A stretch of DNA of 64,000 nucleotides from Mycolicibacterium parafortuitum (GTDB lineage: Bacteria; Actinomycetota; Actinomycetes; Mycobacteriales; Mycobacteriaceae), in the NCBI RefSeq assembly GCF_002086815.1, contig NZ_MVID01000012.1, positions 62,001-126,000 of the forward strand, read 5' to 3'. The position numbers and the translations under genes are program-made. Shown here piece by piece: positions 25,683 through 35,756 of the stretch (the first letter of the stretch is position 1; the number at the start of each line of letters is the position of its first letter). A model generated the notes under the pieces. That model had not been told where the DNA came from and did not search any database. It saw only the letters and a list, made by a program, of their open reading frames with translations.

Positions 25683-26839
25683 AGTTGCATCCCTCCGTCG
25701 CGGTGCTCTCCGCGGCCCTGGCCGCGTTCGCACTCGCCGGCTGCCAGGCCAAGGACGAGGCGCCCGCCGCGTCCGGGGACGGCGGCACCGCCCCGTCCGA
25801 GATCACCGTCGAGGCCTCCGACACGTCCTGCGCGCTGTCGGCGACCGAGGGCAACACCGGCGCGAACACGTTCGTGATCACCAACAACGGCTCCAAGGTG
25901 ACCGAGTTCTACGTGTACGGCGAGGGTGAGCGCGTGATGGGCGAGGTGGAGAACATCTCCCCCGGGCTGCAGCGCAAGCTGATCGTCCAGCTCAGCCAAC
26001 CCGGCACGTACCAGACCGCGTGCAAGCCGGGCATGATCGGCGACGGCATCCGGGGCGACTTCGTCGTCACCGGCGACGAGGTGCAGGTCGACACCGAGGG
26101 CAAGTTCAAAGAAGCCGCGGACAACTACAAGCGCTACGTCAACAGCCAGGTCGAGGCGCTCGTCCCGGCGGTCGAGGCGTTCGTCGCGGCGATCAAGTCC
26201 GGTGACATCGAGGCCGCGAAGGCGCAGTACCCGACCACCCGCGTGTATTACGAACGCATCGAGCCGGTCGCGGAGTCGTTCCCCGACGATCTCGATCCCC
26301 GCATCGACCTGCGCGAGGCCGACCTCGAGCCGGGCCAGCAGTGGACCGGCTTCCACCGGCTGGAGAAGGACCTGTGGGTGACCGGCCCGCAACCCGACAC
26401 CAACGCGATCGCCGACCAGCTGGTCGCCGACGTCAAGGAACTGCAGGCCGGGGTCAGCGCACCCGATTTCACCGTCGACTCCACCCAGATCGCCGGTGGC
26501 GCACAGGGTCTGCTCGACGAGATCGCCACCAGCAAGATCACCGGCGAAGAGGACATCTTCAGCCACACCGACCTGTGGGACTTCAGCGCGAACCTGCAGG
26601 GCTCGCAGACCGCGGTCGCCTCGGTGCGCCCGATCCTCGACGAGCGCAACCCGGATCTCGGCACGCGGGTCGATCAGCGCTTCGAAGAGGTCGAGGCACT
26701 GCTGGAGAAATACCGTGAAGGCGACGGCTTCGTCACCTACGACAAGGTGACCGAGCCGGAGCGACAAGAGCTTTCGCGCGCCCTCGACGCGCTGAGCAAG
26801 GAGGTCAGCCAGGTGCAAGGTGTCATCGCACCCCAATAA
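25679..26839 (+). CDS. efeO: EfeO, periplasmic iron-binding lipoprotein
   Basis: 386 residues from a GTG overlapping the efeU stop. The signal peptide ends in a lipobox, ALAGC, so the protein is anchored outside the membrane. The first part is a cupredoxin-like domain (residues about 45-140, with CxxGMIGDGIRG near its end). The second is the M75-type imelysin domain carrying the metal motif HRLEKDLW and helical repeats to the C terminus. It presents iron to EfeU. Its end overlaps efeB by 20 bases. Confidence 0.92.
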   Translation: MKLHPSVAVLSAALAAFALAGCQAKDEAPAASGDGGTAPSEITVEASDTSCALSATEGNTGANTFVITNNGSKVTEFYVYGEGERVMGEVENISPGLQRKLIVQLSQPGTYQTACKPGMIGDGIRGDFVVTGDEVQVDTEGKFKEAADNYKRYVNSQVEALVPAVEAFVAAIKSGDIEAAKAQYPTTRVYYERIEPVAESFPDDLDPRIDLREADLEPGQQWTGFHRLEKDLWVTGPQPDTNAIADQLVADVKELQAGVSAPDFTVDSTQIAGGAQGLLDEIATSKITGEEDIFSHTDLWDFSANLQGSQTAVASVRPILDERNPDLGTRVDQRFEEVEALLEKYREGDGFVTYDKVTEPERQELSRALDALSKEVSQVQGVIAPQ

Positions 26840-28136
26840 CGAAGACGCCGAGGCTCAGCCCCAGCCCGAGAGGGCGGGGCTGAGCCGGCGCAAACTGTTC
26901 GGCGCGGCCGGGGTGACCGCCGCCGTGGTCGGCGCGGCCGGTGCCGGTGCGTTCGCCGGGCGCGCGACCGCGGCCCAGACGACGGATCACCTGCATGCCG
27001 CGGTGCCGTTCCGCGGGCCGCATCAGGCGGGCATCGTCACCGAGGCCCAGGACCGCATGCATTTCGCGACGTTCGACGTGACGACCCGCAGCCGCGACGA
27101 CGTGATCAAGATGCTCGCCGACTGGACCGAGATGGCCGAGCGGATGACGCAGGGCAAGGAGGCGTTCCCGAACGGCGCCACCGGCCAGAACCCGTACGCC
27201 CCACCGTCGGACACCGGCGAGGCGCTCGGACTGCCGCCCTCGCAGCTGACGCTGACCATCGGCTTCGGCCCGTCGTTCTTCGCCAAGGACGGCGTCGACC
27301 GGTTCGGCATCGCGGACAAGAAGCCGGACGCGCTGGTGGACCTGCCGAAGTTCCCCAACGAGAAGATCGACCCCGCCCGCAGCGGCGGCGACATCGTCGT
27401 GCAGGCCTGCTCCAACGACCCGCAGGTCGCGGTGCACGCGATCCGCAACCTGGCCCGCATCGGGTTCGGCACCGTCGCGGTCCGGTACTCCCAGCTGGGT
27501 TTCGGGCGCACGTCGTCGACCACCCGGGAGCAGTCCACACCGAGAAACCTGTTCGGGTTCAAGGACGGAACGGCGAACCTGCGCTCCGACGAGACCGACA
27601 AGCTGAACGAGTTCGTCTGGGTCGCCGACGGCGACGGACCGTCGTGGCTGACCGGCGGGTCCTACCTGGTCGCGCGCCGCATCCGGATGCGGATCGAGCA
27701 GTGGGACCGCACGACGCTGCTGGAGCAGGAACGCGTGGTCGGGCGGCAGAAGGGCAGCGGAGCGCCGATGGGGCTCACCGATGAGTTCGAGGAACTGAAC
27801 TTCGACCTCACCAACGACAAGGACGAGCCGCTGATCGACACGCTCGCCCACGTGCGGCTGGCGTCGCCGCAGAACCTCGGCGGCATCGAGATCCTGCGTC
27901 GCGGTTACAACTTCACCGACGGGTCCGACGGGTTCGGGCACCTGGACGCGGGGCTGTTCTTCATCGCGTTCGTGCGCAACCCGGTCACCCAGTTCGTCCC
28001 GATGCAGAACGCGATCTCGCGCAACGACGCGATGAACGAGTACGTGACACCGACGAGCTCAGCGGTGTTCGCCTGCCCGCCAGGGCTTCCCGAGGGTGAC
28101 ACCTCGTCGTTCTGGGGATCGGCACTGTTCGACTGA
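26820..28136 (+). CDS. efeB: EfeB, Tat-exported Dyp-type peroxidase
   Basis: 438 residues from a GTG inside the end of efeO. A twin-arginine signal (LSRRKLFGAAGVTAAVVG) directs folded export with haem. The Dyp-peroxidase signature GFKDGTANLR (GxxDG) supplies the catalytic Asp, and the region VAVRYSQLGFGRTSSTT precedes it. EfeB oxidises ferrous iron or acts on haem during uptake through EfeU. A perfect 17-base inverted repeat follows the stop codon at once. Confidence 0.92.
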   Translation: MSSHPNNEDAEAQPQPERAGLSRRKLFGAAGVTAAVVGAAGAGAFAGRATAAQTTDHLHAAVPFRGPHQAGIVTEAQDRMHFATFDVTTRSRDDVIKMLADWTEMAERMTQGKEAFPNGATGQNPYAPPSDTGEALGLPPSQLTLTIGFGPSFFAKDGVDRFGIADKKPDALVDLPKFPNEKIDPARSGGDIVVQACSNDPQVAVHAIRNLARIGFGTVAVRYSQLGFGRTSSTTREQSTPRNLFGFKDGTANLRSDETDKLNEFVWVADGDGPSWLTGGSYLVARRIRMRIEQWDRTTLLEQERVVGRQKGSGAPMGLTDEFEELNFDLTNDKDEPLIDTLAHVRLASPQNLGGIEILRRGYNFTDGSDGFGHLDAGLFFIAFVRNPVTQFVPMQNAISRNDAMNEYVTPTSSAVFACPPGLPEGDTSSFWGSALFD

Positions 28137-28141
28137 CCTCG

Positions 28142-28194
28142 AAATCCACCTTTTGCAGACGAAGTGCGAGTAAAGACCTGCAAAAGGTGGATTT
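28142..28194. repeat. Perfect palindrome between efeB and mazG (repeat family 2)
   Basis: The 17 bases at 28142-28158 (AAATCCACCTTTTGCAG) are the exact complement of 28178-28194. The 19-base loop contains GAAGTGCGAGTAA. It sits between convergent stops and can act as a bidirectional terminator. Its core (GCAGA, loop, CTGC) recurs at 43714-43776 with different outer arms. Confidence 0.75.
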
Positions 28195-28206
28195 GGACGC
28201 CGAGGG

Positions 28207-29154
28207 CTACTCGACCTCAACCTCCCGCGGCCACGCCGCCCGCCACTCGTCGGCGGTGAAGGCGCCGTGCGGGGCAGCGTCCAGCTCCTCGGCCACGTCG
28301 TCGCCACGCCGGGCGGCCGCGGCGGCCCTCTCGGCGGCGCGCACGTCGTCCATGAACTCCAGAACCGCTGTGCGTAATGCGCTTTCGGCGTCGAAATCAG
28401 CCGCCACGGTGACCCGGGTGACCGCATCCGGGATCAGATCGGCCGGCAGCCCCGCCGTCTCGGCGCGTGCGAGCACCTTCTGCGCCAACGCGAGCGACGG
28501 CTGCGCGGTCGGGATGTCGTCCATGCAGGACTGCCGCGACGAACGTTCCAGCGCCTTGCGCTGCTCCCACTGCGCCAACTGGTCTTCGAGCGAAATCGAC
28601 TCTCCGGCAAGCACTGCCGGCACCCGGTTGCCGAGCTTGCGCACCAGCGCGTCGGCGACGTCGTCGATGTCGAAGGCCGCCGCAGGACTCTCCTGGGCGA
28701 TGCGGGCGTGGAACAGCACCTGCAGCAGCACGTCACCGAGTTCGTCGCGCAGCTCGGTCAGGTCTCCGCCGTGCACGGCGTCGAACAGCTCGTAGGTCTC
28801 CTCCAGCAGATACCGCCGCAGCGAGTCGTGCGTCTGCTGGCTCTCCCACGGCCCGGCCGTGCGCAGCTTGTCCATCATCGCGACCGCGTCGACGAGGCGT
28901 TCCCCGGGTTTCGCCGCCGGCGCCGAGATCACCCGCTCCCCCGCGGCGATCCGCTCGCGCACCGACGGGTGCTGCGGGTCCGACGACAGCAGCACCTCGG
29001 CCGGCTCACCGGTGTAGGCCGGCCGGGCCGCGGGCAACGACCACGGCACCTTGATCGGCATCTCCTCGGTGTACTGGACATCACCGCCGAGCAGTTCTAT
29101 CGCGTCGACAGGCACCAGCGACGGGCGACGTGGGTCGACGAGGACGACGGTCAT
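28207..29154 (-). CDS. mazG: MazG nucleoside triphosphate pyrophosphohydrolase
   Basis: 315 residues. MazG removes pyrophosphate from (deoxy)nucleoside triphosphates, including damaged ones, in the cytosol. The metal-binding helix pair reads EETYELFDAVHGGDLTELRD and ELGDVLLQVLFHARIA (E-E-x-x-E ... E-x-x-D), about residues 118-155. The N-terminal 100 residues form the mycobacterial extension with a DPRRPSLVP beta segment, and a second, degenerate MazG-like half follows the active site. It lies 38 bases after mfd on the same strand, probably one transcript. Confidence 0.9.
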   Translation of the reverse strand: MTVVLVDPRRPSLVPVDAIELLGGDVQYTEEMPIKVPWSLPAARPAYTGEPAEVLLSSDPQHPSVRERIAAGERVISAPAAKPGERLVDAVAMMDKLRTAGPWESQQTHDSLRRYLLEETYELFDAVHGGDLTELRDELGDVLLQVLFHARIAQESPAAAFDIDDVADALVRKLGNRVPAVLAGESISLEDQLAQWEQRKALERSSRQSCMDDIPTAQPSLALAQKVLARAETAGLPADLIPDAVTRVTVAADFDAESALRTAVLEFMDDVRAAERAAAAARRGDDVAEELDAAPHGAFTADEWRAAWPREVEVE

Positions 29155-29192
29155 CGCAGTCGGTTATATCAGCTTTGCCGGAACGCAGGGCA

Positions 29193-32100
29193 CTACTCGT
29201 GCAGCACCTTGATCAACCCGGCCACGAAATCCACCAGTTCCAGGTCGCGGATCCGCGGGGACCCGACGCCCGAACCCGCCCGCGGGATCGGCACCTGCAC
29301 GGTCGAGGTGGTCGCCCGGTAGTTCGCCCCGGCGTAGAGCCTCTTGAGCCTCAGCTGCGCCGAATCCGGCAGCGTCAGCGGCGACACCCGCAGCGTCGAC
29401 GCCGCCGCCGACACCGCACCGATCTCGGTGATCCCGTGCGCGCGGGCCAGCAGCCGCAACCGGGCGACCGCGACCAGCAGCAGCGCAGATTCGGGCAGCG
29501 GGCCGTACCGGTCGGTCAGCTCCTCGATCACCGAGTCGACGCTCTTGTCGTCCGGTGCCGCGGCGAGCCGGCGGTACGCCTCCAGCCGCAGCCGGTCGCT
29601 GCCGATGTAATCCGGCGGGAAGTGCGCGTCGACCGGCAGATCGATCCTGACGTCCTTCGGTTCCTCCGGTGTCGCAACGGTTTTGCCGTCCGCGGCGGCC
29701 CGGTAGGCCTCCACCGCCTCACCGACCAGCCGCACGTACAGGTCGAAACCGACGCCGGCGACGTGCCCGGATTGCTCGGCGCCCAGCACGTTTCCGGCGC
29801 CGCGGATCTCCAGGTCCTTCATCGCGACCGCCATACCGGCGCCGAGTTCGTTGTTCTGCGCGATCGTGGCCAGCCGGTCGTAGGCGGTCTCGGTCAACGG
29901 AACCTCGGGCGGATACAGGAAATACGCGTACCCGCGCTCACGCGAACGACCGACCCGGCCGCGCAGCTGGTGCAGCTGCGACAGCCCGAACGTGTCGGCG
30001 CGTTCGACGATCAACGTGTTCGCGTTCGAGATGTCCAGTCCCGTCTCGACGATCGTGGTGCACACCAGGATGTCGTACTCGCGGTTCCAGAACCCCTCGA
30101 CGGTCTTCTCCAGCTGCTCCTCCGGCATCTGGCCGTGCGCGACCACCACCCGCGCCTCGGGCACCAGCTGGCGCACCTTGGCCGCGGCCGAGTCGATGGT
30201 GCGGACCCGGTTGTGGATGTAGAACGCCTGCCCGTCGCGAAGCATCTCACGCCGCAGCGCGGCCGCGACCTGCTTGTCGTCGTGCGGGCCGACGTACGTC
30301 AGCACCGGGTAGCGCTCCTCGGGCGGCGTCAGGATCGTCGACATCTCCCGGATGCCGGCCAGGCTCATCTCCAGCGTGCGCGGGATCGGGGTGGCGCTCA
30401 TCGTCAGCACGTCGACGTGGGTGCGCATCGACTTGATGTGCTCCTTGTGCTCGACGCCGAAACGCTGCTCCTCGTCGACGATCACCAGGCCGAGGTCCTT
30501 CCACGTCACCCCGGTCTGCAGCAGGCGGTGGGTGCCGATGACGATGTCGACCGACCCGTCCTTCATGCCCTCCATCGTCGCGCGCGACTGCGCCGGATCG
30601 GTGAACCGCGACAGCCCCCTGACGGTGACGGGGAACCCGGCCATCCGCGCGGTGAACGTCTGCAGATGCTGTTCGGCCAGCAGCGTGGTGGGCACCAGCA
30701 CCGCGACCTGCTTACCGTCCTGCACGGCCTTGAACGCCGCGCGCACCGCGATCTCGGTCTTGCCGTAGCCGACGTCACCGCAGATCACCCGGTCCATCGG
30801 GACCGGCTTCTCCATATCGGATTTGACCTCGGTGATCGCGGTGAGCTGGTCGACGGTCTCGGTGAACCCGAACGCGTCCTCCATCTCGGTCTGCCACGGC
30901 GTATCGGGGGCGAACGCGTGCCCGGGCGAGGCCTGCCGCTTCGCGTACAGCGTCACCAGTTCCGCGGCGATCTCCCGAACCGCCCGGCGCGCTTTGGTTT
31001 TCGTGTTCGCCCAGTCGCTGCCGCCGAGCCGCGACAGCGTCGGCGCCTCACCGCCGACATACCGCGACAGCTGGTCCAGCGAGTCCATCGGCACGTAGAG
31101 CTTGTCGGTGCCGCCCCCGCGCTTGCTCGAGGCGTACTCCAGCACCAGGTACTCGCGGCGGGCGCCGCCGACCACCCGTTCGGTCATCTCCACGAAGCGC
31201 CCGATGCCGTGCTGGTCGTGCACGACGAGGTCGCCGGCGGTCAGTGCGAGCGGGTCGACGACGTTGCGCCGCTTGGCCGCAAGCTTCTTGCCTTCGGTCG
31301 CGGCGGCCCGGTTGCCGGTCAGGTCGGTCTCGGTGATCACCACGAGGTTGGCACCCGGGATCACCACGCCGTCGTGCAGCGGCCCCTTGATCACCCCGAC
31401 CACACCCTCCTTCGGGGTGTCTCCGGGCTCCAGAATCGCTGCCGGCGTGTCACTTTCGGCCAGCTGCTCGACCACGCGCTGGCAGGTGCCCGTACCGGGG
31501 GCGACGACCGCGCCGTAGCCGCCGGTCGCGACGTGCGCGCGCAGCATCGCGAAGATCTCGTCGAGATTGTGTTGCTGGCCGCGGGCCGACGGCGCGGGCC
31601 TGATGTCGAGGGCCGTCGATTCGTCCGAACCGCTGTCGAGCTGGCTCAGCGTCCACCACGGGTGCCCGCCCGCCCGGGCGGCCTCACGGGCGTCGTCGTA
31701 GCCGACGTACCCGGAGGCGCCGAGCGCCTCGATGTCGATCGGGGCGTCCCCGCCGACCGCGGCCACCGACCACGACGCCTCCAGGAACTCCCGGCCGGTC
31801 TTGATCAGGTCGGCGGCCCTGGTGCGCACCTTCTCCGGGTCGCAAACCAACAGCGGGGTGCCCGCGGGCAGCAGATCGGGCAGCGTCGCGAAGTCGCTCG
31901 GGCGCAGCAGCGGAAGCAACGCCTCCATCCCGTCGACCGGGATGCCCTCGGCCAGCTTGGCCAGCATGTCGGGCACGCTGCCGACGACGTTGTTCTCCTG
32001 GGCCGGGTGCTCCTTGGCGAGTGCGGCCGCGCGGTCGCGCACGTCGGGGGTCAGCAGCACCTCGCGGCACGCGACGGCGATCATCGTGTCGATCTCGATC

Positions 32101-32792
32101 TCCGGGATCGACCGCTGGTCGGCGATGGAGAACATCCGCATCTCCGAGACCTCGTCGCCCCAGAACTCGATGCGCACCGGATGTTCGGCGGTCGGCGGGA
32201 AGACGTCGAGAATGCCTCCGCGCACCGCGAATTCACCACGCTTGCCGACCATGTCGACGCGCGTGTAGGCCAGGTCGACCAGCCGCGCGACGATCGCGTC
32301 GAACTCGGCCTCCTGCCCGACCGTCAGCGTGACCGGCTCGGTCTGGGCCAGATCGGGCGCCATCGGCTGCAGCAGCGACCGCGCCGTGGTCACCACGACC
32401 CGCAGCGGCGGGCCCAGGCGCGCGTCGTCCGGGAAGGCCAGCCGGCGCAGCAGCATCATCCGCGCACCGACGGTGTCCACCCCCGGGGACAGCCGCTCGT
32501 GCGGCAGCGTCTCCCAGGACGGGAACATCGCGACGGTGTCGCCGTAGACGCCGCGCAGTTCGGCGGTCAGGTCGTCGGCTTCGCGGCCGGTCGCGGTGAC
32601 CACCAGCAGCAGCCCGGACCGGGCGAGCGCGGACGCGGCGAACAGACGGGCGCTGGCCGGCCCGACGAGGTGCAGATCGGCGGGCCGGTCGGCGGAACTT
32701 CCAGCGATCTCCTGCAGGCAGGGATCACGCAGCGCCAGCTCGACGAGGCCCGCGATCGGGGTGTGGACGTCGACGGTCCCCGATGCGGTCAT
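29193..32792 (-). CDS. mfd: Mfd transcription-repair coupling factor
   Basis: 1199 residues from the ATG at 32792 ([19 protein letters not shown]), which aligns with the M. tuberculosis start as I recall it; ATG 32804 and GTG 32813 are in-frame alternatives. Mfd pushes stalled RNA polymerase off damaged DNA and recruits UvrA. The layout is a UvrB-like N-terminal region, a polymerase-binding domain near [19 protein letters not shown], a RecG-type translocase with Walker [15 protein letters not shown] and [12 protein letters not shown], then the QLRGRVGRS helicase motif VI and the C-terminal TRCF domain. Followed by mazG. Confidence 0.94.
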   Translation of the reverse strand: MTASGTVDVHTPIAGLVELALRDPCLQEIAGSSADRPADLHLVGPASARLFAASALARSGLLLVVTATGREADDLTAELRGVYGDTVAMFPSWETLPHERLSPGVDTVGARMMLLRRLAFPDDARLGPPLRVVVTTARSLLQPMAPDLAQTEPVTLTVGQEAEFDAIVARLVDLAYTRVDMVGKRGEFAVRGGILDVFPPTAEHPVRIEFWGDEVSEMRMFSIADQRSIPEIEIDTMIAVACREVLLTPDVRDRAAALAKEHPAQENNVVGSVPDMLAKLAEGIPVDGMEALLPLLRPSDFATLPDLLPAGTPLLVCDPEKVRTRAADLIKTGREFLEASWSVAAVGGDAPIDIEALGASGYVGYDDAREAARAGGHPWWTLSQLDSGSDESTALDIRPAPSARGQQHNLDEIFAMLRAHVATGGYGAVVAPGTGTCQRVVEQLAESDTPAAILEPGDTPKEGVVGVIKGPLHDGVVIPGANLVVITETDLTGNRAAATEGKKLAAKRRNVVDPLALTAGDLVVHDQHGIGRFVEMTERVVGGARREYLVLEYASSKRGGGTDKLYVPMDSLDQLSRYVGGEAPTLSRLGGSDWANTKTKARRAVREIAAELVTLYAKRQASPGHAFAPDTPWQTEMEDAFGFTETVDQLTAITEVKSDMEKPVPMDRVICGDVGYGKTEIAVRAAFKAVQDGKQVAVLVPTTLLAEQHLQTFTARMAGFPVTVRGLSRFTDPAQSRATMEGMKDGSVDIVIGTHRLLQTGVTWKDLGLVIVDEEQRFGVEHKEHIKSMRTHVDVLTMSATPIPRTLEMSLAGIREMSTILTPPEERYPVLTYVGPHDDKQVAAALRREMLRDGQAFYIHNRVRTIDSAAAKVRQLVPEARVVVAHGQMPEEQLEKTVEGFWNREYDILVCTTIVETGLDISNANTLIVERADTFGLSQLHQLRGRVGRSRERGYAYFLYPPEVPLTETAYDRLATIAQNNELGAGMAVAMKDLEIRGAGNVLGAEQSGHVAGVGFDLYVRLVGEAVEAYRAAADGKTVATPEEPKDVRIDLPVDAHFPPDYIGSDRLRLEAYRRLAAAPDDKSVDSVIEELTDRYGPLPESALLLVAVARLRLLARAHGITEIGAVSAAASTLRVSPLTLPDSAQLRLKRLYAGANYRATTSTVQVPIPRAGSGVGSPRIRDLELVDFVAGLIKVLHE

Positions 32793-32905
32793 GATGTCTT
32801 CCATCGTAGGCACTGCCCGGCACAGCCAGAAATTGGTGCACGGAGGCCGTCCGCGGCGGTGTTAGCTTCGCAGCGTCAGACATTCGCGCGCTGGGGAGGC
32901 TGCCG

Positions 32906-33412
32906 GTGGTCACGATCTCGGTCGTCGAGGCCAGCGCACCGCAGCGGCTCACCGACACCGCCGCCTCGCTGGCCGCGGCGGCGACCACCCTCACCTCCAC
33001 CGTCGACGCACAGCGGCGGGCGCTGACGGCGCTGCGCGCGGGATGGCCGGAGACCGACACCGCGGGCACGGCGGCCGACACCGGTATCGCGCGGCTGACG
33101 GCGCTGTCCGCGCGGCTGACCGCGATGCAGCGCGCGCTGGCCGGCGCCGGGGCGAACCTGACCGCGCTGCGCGAGCAGATCCTGCCGATGAGAGACCAGG
33201 TCATCAAGCTCGGCGGCAAGGTCGACGACGACGGCACGGTGGCCCCGCTGGTGCGGCCGTTCGGGACGATGCAACTGCTCACCCCGGCCGTCTGCGCGAG
33301 CTATACGGACTGCTTCACCGCGCTGCTGACCCAGTTCGACAACGTCGACGAAGCGACCGCGAACGCACTCGGCGTCTTCTGGTCGCACCCGGCGTCCAGC
33401 CCCGACCCGTGA
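32906..33412 (+). CDS. WXG100-like helical protein, hypothetical
   Basis: 168 residues from a GTG behind GGGGAGG. The first 100 residues are Ala/Leu-rich helices with a break at LRAGWPETDTAGTAADTG, which looks like the W-x-G/E turn of WXG100/ESX proteins. A second long helix (LTALSARLTAMQRALAGAGANL) follows, then a region with two cysteines (VCASYTDCFTAL). There is no signal peptide or membrane segment. No secretion genes are adjacent, so export is unproven. It lies between mfd (divergent) and the TetR gene (convergent, 4-base gap). Confidence 0.5.
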   Translation: MVTISVVEASAPQRLTDTAASLAAAATTLTSTVDAQRRALTALRAGWPETDTAGTAADTGIARLTALSARLTAMQRALAGAGANLTALREQILPMRDQVIKLGGKVDDDGTVAPLVRPFGTMQLLTPAVCASYTDCFTALLTQFDNVDEATANALGVFWSHPASSPDP

Positions 33413-33416
33413 GGGG

Positions 33417-34070
33417 CTATTCCTCGTGCAGCACCGGATCGGACTCCAGGTGCGTCAGGCCGTTCCAGCACAGGTTGACCAGATGCGCGGCGACGACCTC
33501 CTTCTTCGGTTCGCGCACGTCGAGCCACCACTGCGCGGCCATCGACACCGAACCGACCAGCGCCTGCGCGTAGAGCGGCGCGAGGTCGGGGTCGAGTCCG
33601 CGGCGGGAGAAGTCACCGGCCAGGATCGAGGCGACCTGGCTGACCGCATCGTTGAGCAGCGTCGAGTAGGTGCCCTGGGTGATGCTGGCCGGCGAGTCGC
33701 GGATCAGGATCCGGAATCCGTCGGTGCGCTCCTCGACGTAGGTCAACAGCGCCAGCGCGACCCGCTCGACCCGCACCCGGGAGCGGTTGTCGGCCAGCGA
33801 GGACGTGATGCCGTCGAGCAGCGCCGACATCTCCCGGTCGACGACGACGGCGTACAGCCCTTCCTTGCCGCCGAAGTGTTCGTAGACGACCGGTTTGGAC
33901 ACGTTGGCGCGCAACGCGATCTCTTCGATCGACGTGCCGTCGAAGCCACGCTCGGCGAACAGCGACTTGGCGATCTCGATCAGCTGCTGGCGCCGTTCGG
34001 TGCCGGTCATCCGGGCGCGCGGCGCACGCACATGGACCTCGGGACTGTCGGACTTATGCGGCACGGCCAC
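33417..34070 (-). CDS. TetR-family regulator
   Basis: 217 residues from the GTG at 34070; a GTG at 34097 is in frame. I prefer 34070 because a TACCCT -10 hexamer ends 7 bases before it, giving a leaderless message. The N-terminal DNA-binding domain is textbook TetR: RRQQLIEIAKSLFAERGF, DGTSIEEIALRANVSKPVVYEHF and GGKEGLYAVVVDRE. The C-terminal ligand domain ends CWNGLTHLESDPVLHEE. It corresponds by position to Rv1019 (recalled). Divergent from the PucR-type gene; its targets are unknown, with autoregulation likely. Confidence 0.85.
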   Translation of the reverse strand: MAVPHKSDSPEVHVRAPRARMTGTERRQQLIEIAKSLFAERGFDGTSIEEIALRANVSKPVVYEHFGGKEGLYAVVVDREMSALLDGITSSLADNRSRVRVERVALALLTYVEERTDGFRILIRDSPASITQGTYSTLLNDAVSQVASILAGDFSRRGLDPDLAPLYAQALVGSVSMAAQWWLDVREPKKEVVAAHLVNLCWNGLTHLESDPVLHEE

Positions 34071-34077
34071 GCGTCTC

Positions 34078-34113
34078 AGGGTAGACGCTGAGGTCACCGA
34101 TCCGAGGTAGCGT
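34078..34113. promoter_or_regulatory. Divergent leaderless -10 boxes, TetR and PucR genes
   Basis: Minus strand TACCCT (34083-34078) lies 7 bases before the TetR GTG at 34070. Plus strand TAGCGT (34108-34113) lies 6 bases before the PucR GTG at 34120. Only 49 bases separate the two start codons. Confidence 0.5.
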
Positions 34114-34119
34114 CAACCC

Positions 34120-35631
34120 GTGATCACGCTGGACCGCCTGATCAACGTCCTCGGCGGCTACGGCGCGCGCTGGCAGGGCGGTTCGGCGGAGCGACAGACC
34201 GAGTTGCGCAGCGTCGTGCTGCCCGAGGCCGTCGACGGCCGCACGGTGTCCGGCGACGTGCTGCTGGCCATCGGCGCCGCCTCGAGCGCCGAGGCGCTGG
34301 AATGGGCCCGGGCCGCGCGGGCGGCCGTCGTGCTCACCCGCGGCGGCGGCCCGGCCCCCGAACTCGACACCGCCGGGGTGGCCGTGCTGGTCGTCGATTC
34401 GGCCCTGCCGTGGAGCGAGTTCGCCGCGATCGTCTACGGCCTGGTGATGGAGGGCCGCGAAACCGAGTCGGGCCGCGGGCCGACCGATCTGTTCGCGCTG
34501 GCCGACAGCCTGGCCGGCGCCGTCGGCGGCGCGGTCGTCATCGAGGACCGGGCATCGCAGGTGCTGGCGTTCTCCCGCGGGCAGCAGGACGCCGATCCGG
34601 CGCGCGCGGCGACCATCCTGTCCCGTCAGGCGCCGCCGGAACTACGCGCGGTGTTCGACCGGCACGGCGTGTTCACGCATCTGGGCGCCTCCGACGAGCC
34701 GGTGTTCGTCCCCGGTGACGACAGCGTCGGGCTCACCGGGCGGATGGTGGTGGCCGCGCGGGCGGGACGGGAGCTGCTGGGTTCCATCTGGGTCGCGTCA
34801 CCGGTACCGCTGACCGGGACGCGGGGGCAGGCGCTCGCCGACGGCGCGCACACCGTCGCGCTGCACCTGCTGCGGTCACGCGCCAGCGCCGACCTGGAGC
34901 GCCAGGTCGAGTCGGACCTGGTGTTGCGGCTGCTGGAGAGCGCCGCCGACGCCGAGCCGGTGGCCAGCCGCCTCGGCCTACCGCCGGCGGCGCTGCGGGT
35001 GGTGGCGCTGCGGGCCCGCGACGACGCGAACCCGCATTCGGCGCTGCTGCAGATCTTCGAACGCGCCACCGCGGGGTTCGGGTGGTCGCGCCCGTCGCGC
35101 AGTGCGCTGGCCGACGGGACGGTGTACACCGTGCTGGCCGCCGAAGCCGCCGCCGTCGCGCGCGACTGGGTCGGCGCACTGGTCACGACACTGCCCGGCC
35201 CGCTGACCGTGCGGGCCGGCATCAGCGCACCCGCGACGGTGACCGAACTGTCCGTCGCGCGCACCGAGGCCGACGAATGCCTGGCGCTGCAGGAGAGCAC
35301 CGGGGTCGCCGAGCCGCCGGCCTACGACGAATCCTGGGACGACCTGCTGCTGCGCCGGCTCAAGACCGCGGCCCGGTCAGGGCGCACCCCGCACCGCGGC
35401 GCGGTCGCCGAACTGCGCGACCACGACCGGCAGCACGGCACCGCGTATGTCGAGACCCTGCGCGCCTGGCTGCACGAAAGCGGCGATCCCGGCCGCACCG
35501 CCGCACGCCTCGGGGTGCACGAGAACACCGTCCGGTACCGGATGAAACGGATGGCGGAGCTGACCGACCTGCACCTCGACGACGCGAACAAACGGTTCGC
35601 GATGACGATCGAGCTGGCCGTCCTGGACTGA
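34120..35631 (+). CDS. PucR-family transcriptional regulator
   Basis: 503 residues. The N-terminal half is a PucR-type ligand-sensing domain (GDVLLAIGAA, then a GAF-like part around residues 150-260). The C terminus is the PucR helix-turn-helix: LRAWLHESGDPGRTAARLGVHENTVRYRMKRM, about residues 450-485. Such proteins switch on catabolism of purines, amino acids or amines. It stands 125 bases upstream of the amino-acid dehydrogenase gene on the same strand, its probable target. It appears leaderless (TAGCGT six bases before the GTG). Confidence 0.85.
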   Translation: MITLDRLINVLGGYGARWQGGSAERQTELRSVVLPEAVDGRTVSGDVLLAIGAASSAEALEWARAARAAVVLTRGGGPAPELDTAGVAVLVVDSALPWSEFAAIVYGLVMEGRETESGRGPTDLFALADSLAGAVGGAVVIEDRASQVLAFSRGQQDADPARAATILSRQAPPELRAVFDRHGVFTHLGASDEPVFVPGDDSVGLTGRMVVAARAGRELLGSIWVASPVPLTGTRGQALADGAHTVALHLLRSRASADLERQVESDLVLRLLESAADAEPVASRLGLPPAALRVVALRARDDANPHSALLQIFERATAGFGWSRPSRSALADGTVYTVLAAEAAAVARDWVGALVTTLPGPLTVRAGISAPATVTELSVARTEADECLALQESTGVAEPPAYDESWDDLLLRRLKTAARSGRTPHRGAVAELRDHDRQHGTAYVETLRAWLHESGDPGRTAARLGVHENTVRYRMKRMAELTDLHLDDANKRFAMTIELAVLD

Positions 35632-35641
35632 ACCGCCCGGC

Positions 35642-35656
35642 GCGTTGTCGCAACGC
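35642..35656. promoter_or_regulatory. Inverted repeat between PucR and dehydrogenase genes
   Basis: GCGTTG-TCG-CAACGC, a perfect 6-base inverted repeat, lies 10 bases after the PucR stop. A second partial dyad (TTGT-N6-ACAA) follows within 40 bases. Either an operator for the PucR protein or a weak terminator. Confidence 0.35.
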
Positions 35657-35756
35657 CACATTCTGCACACCAGTGTTTGTCGGATCACAACAACGCCTCC
35701 CCGGTACCCGCATCGCACCATGAAGGCGTCAGTACCGGTTTACGAGAGGTCATGCG

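Noticed and set aside
29130-33026. A plus-strand open frame of about 1298 codons antisense to mfd
   Set aside because: His/Arg/Gly-rich low-complexity translation typical of the reverse frame of a GC-rich gene; mfd on the other strand has all family motifs.
34071-34097. Longer start (GTG 34097) for the TetR gene
   Set aside because: Less likely than 34070 because the -10 box TACCCT would then lie inside the coding sequence; not excluded.
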